The notes beneath the pieces are model-generated. The model ran no database searches and was not told the DNA's origin. It worked only from the letters and a program-made list of their open reading frames with translations. Position numbers and translations under genes: made by a program. From the NCBI GenBank assembly GCA_017503065.1, contig JAFVTT010000028.1, forward strand, positions 1-64,000: 64,000 nt of DNA, read 5' to 3'. Positions 63,933 to 64,000 of this stretch are shown here, one piece after another; within the stretch, counting starts at the first letter, position 1, and each line of letters opens with the position of its first letter. Source of the stretch: Bacteroidaceae bacterium (GTDB lineage Bacteria > Bacteroidota > Bacteroidia > Bacteroidales > Bacteroidaceae).

Positions 63933-64000
63933 AATATATTTTGACACTATAGCAAAAAAATAAACAAACTCTTTAATAAAAAATACCTATTAGCGGAATT

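Overview
This window is a stretch of a Bacteroidales chromosome, most like Prevotella and its relatives. The evidence is the Bacteroidetes promoter form (TTTG, about 19-20 bases, TAnnTTTG) in front of many genes, the complete BatA-E aerotolerance operon, a C-terminal tail resembling type IX-type sorting domains on a large secreted protein, the ftsK-lolA pair, and many Bacteroidales-type families (DUF6452, DUF6048, DUF5020, DUF3078, BACON-like). No phage, plasmid, insertion sequence or CRISPR array was found. Most of the window is core chromosome. The unusual material is two fusion proteins, intergenic repeats and a few rearranged genes.

Layout. 1-440: tRNA-Gly (partial), tRNA-Leu, and on the minus strand the SRP RNA followed by tRNA-Thr. 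0.6-2.8 kb: glycosyltransferase plus two envelope proteins. 3.2-11.2 kb: ApbE, a Crp-type regulator, M3 peptidase, dCMP deaminase, S41 protease, Dtd, a short-chain dehydrogenase and an outer-membrane protein. 11.4-12.8 kb: ECF sigma cassette. 12.85-14.8 kb (minus): SMR exporter, a zeta-like kinase with a small partner, TrmD. 15-18 kb: flavoprotein, RNA methyltransferase, HAD phosphatase, then a roughly 330-base nested palindrome. 18.5-21.5 kb: a long structured leader, a large secreted protein and a 56-residue peptide gene. 21.9-24.1 kb: S1/P1 nuclease and SerB. 24.2-30 kb (minus): TPR protein, binding-protein-like lipoprotein, Pgk, Nth and an M64 peptidase. 30.2-34.1 kb: FtsY, RimO, HU, and an HU-membrane-LysM protein. 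34.3-43.6 kb: the Bat operon. 44.3-48.1 kb (minus): DUF2147 protein, LolA, FtsK. 48.2-54.7 kb: exonuclease, RlmI, nucleoside transporter, RsmE and a three-domain fusion. 54.8-56.7 kb (minus): EngB and a DUF3078 protein. 56.9-63 kb: YidC, a DPP-type peptidase, an MFS transporter and a lipoprotein. The window ends with a truncated second copy of the HAD gene joined to a copy of the MFS gene's tail.

How genes work together. SRP RNA, FtsY and YidC belong to the membrane-insertion route, although they are far apart here. The MoxR, DUF58 and BatA-E proteins form one envelope stress complex encoded in a single run. The DPP-type lipoprotein and the MFS carrier next to it may release and import dipeptides. 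The AmgK-RapZ-MurU fusion would salvage amino sugars from peptidoglycan turnover. The best candidates for new biology are that fusion, the predicted membrane-spanning HU-LysM protein, the structured leader with its secreted protein and peptide gene, and several repeat families: 9-base arrays just upstream of start codons, REP-like pairs with compensating changes, and a portable promoter repeat. The function of all of these is inference from sequence alone.
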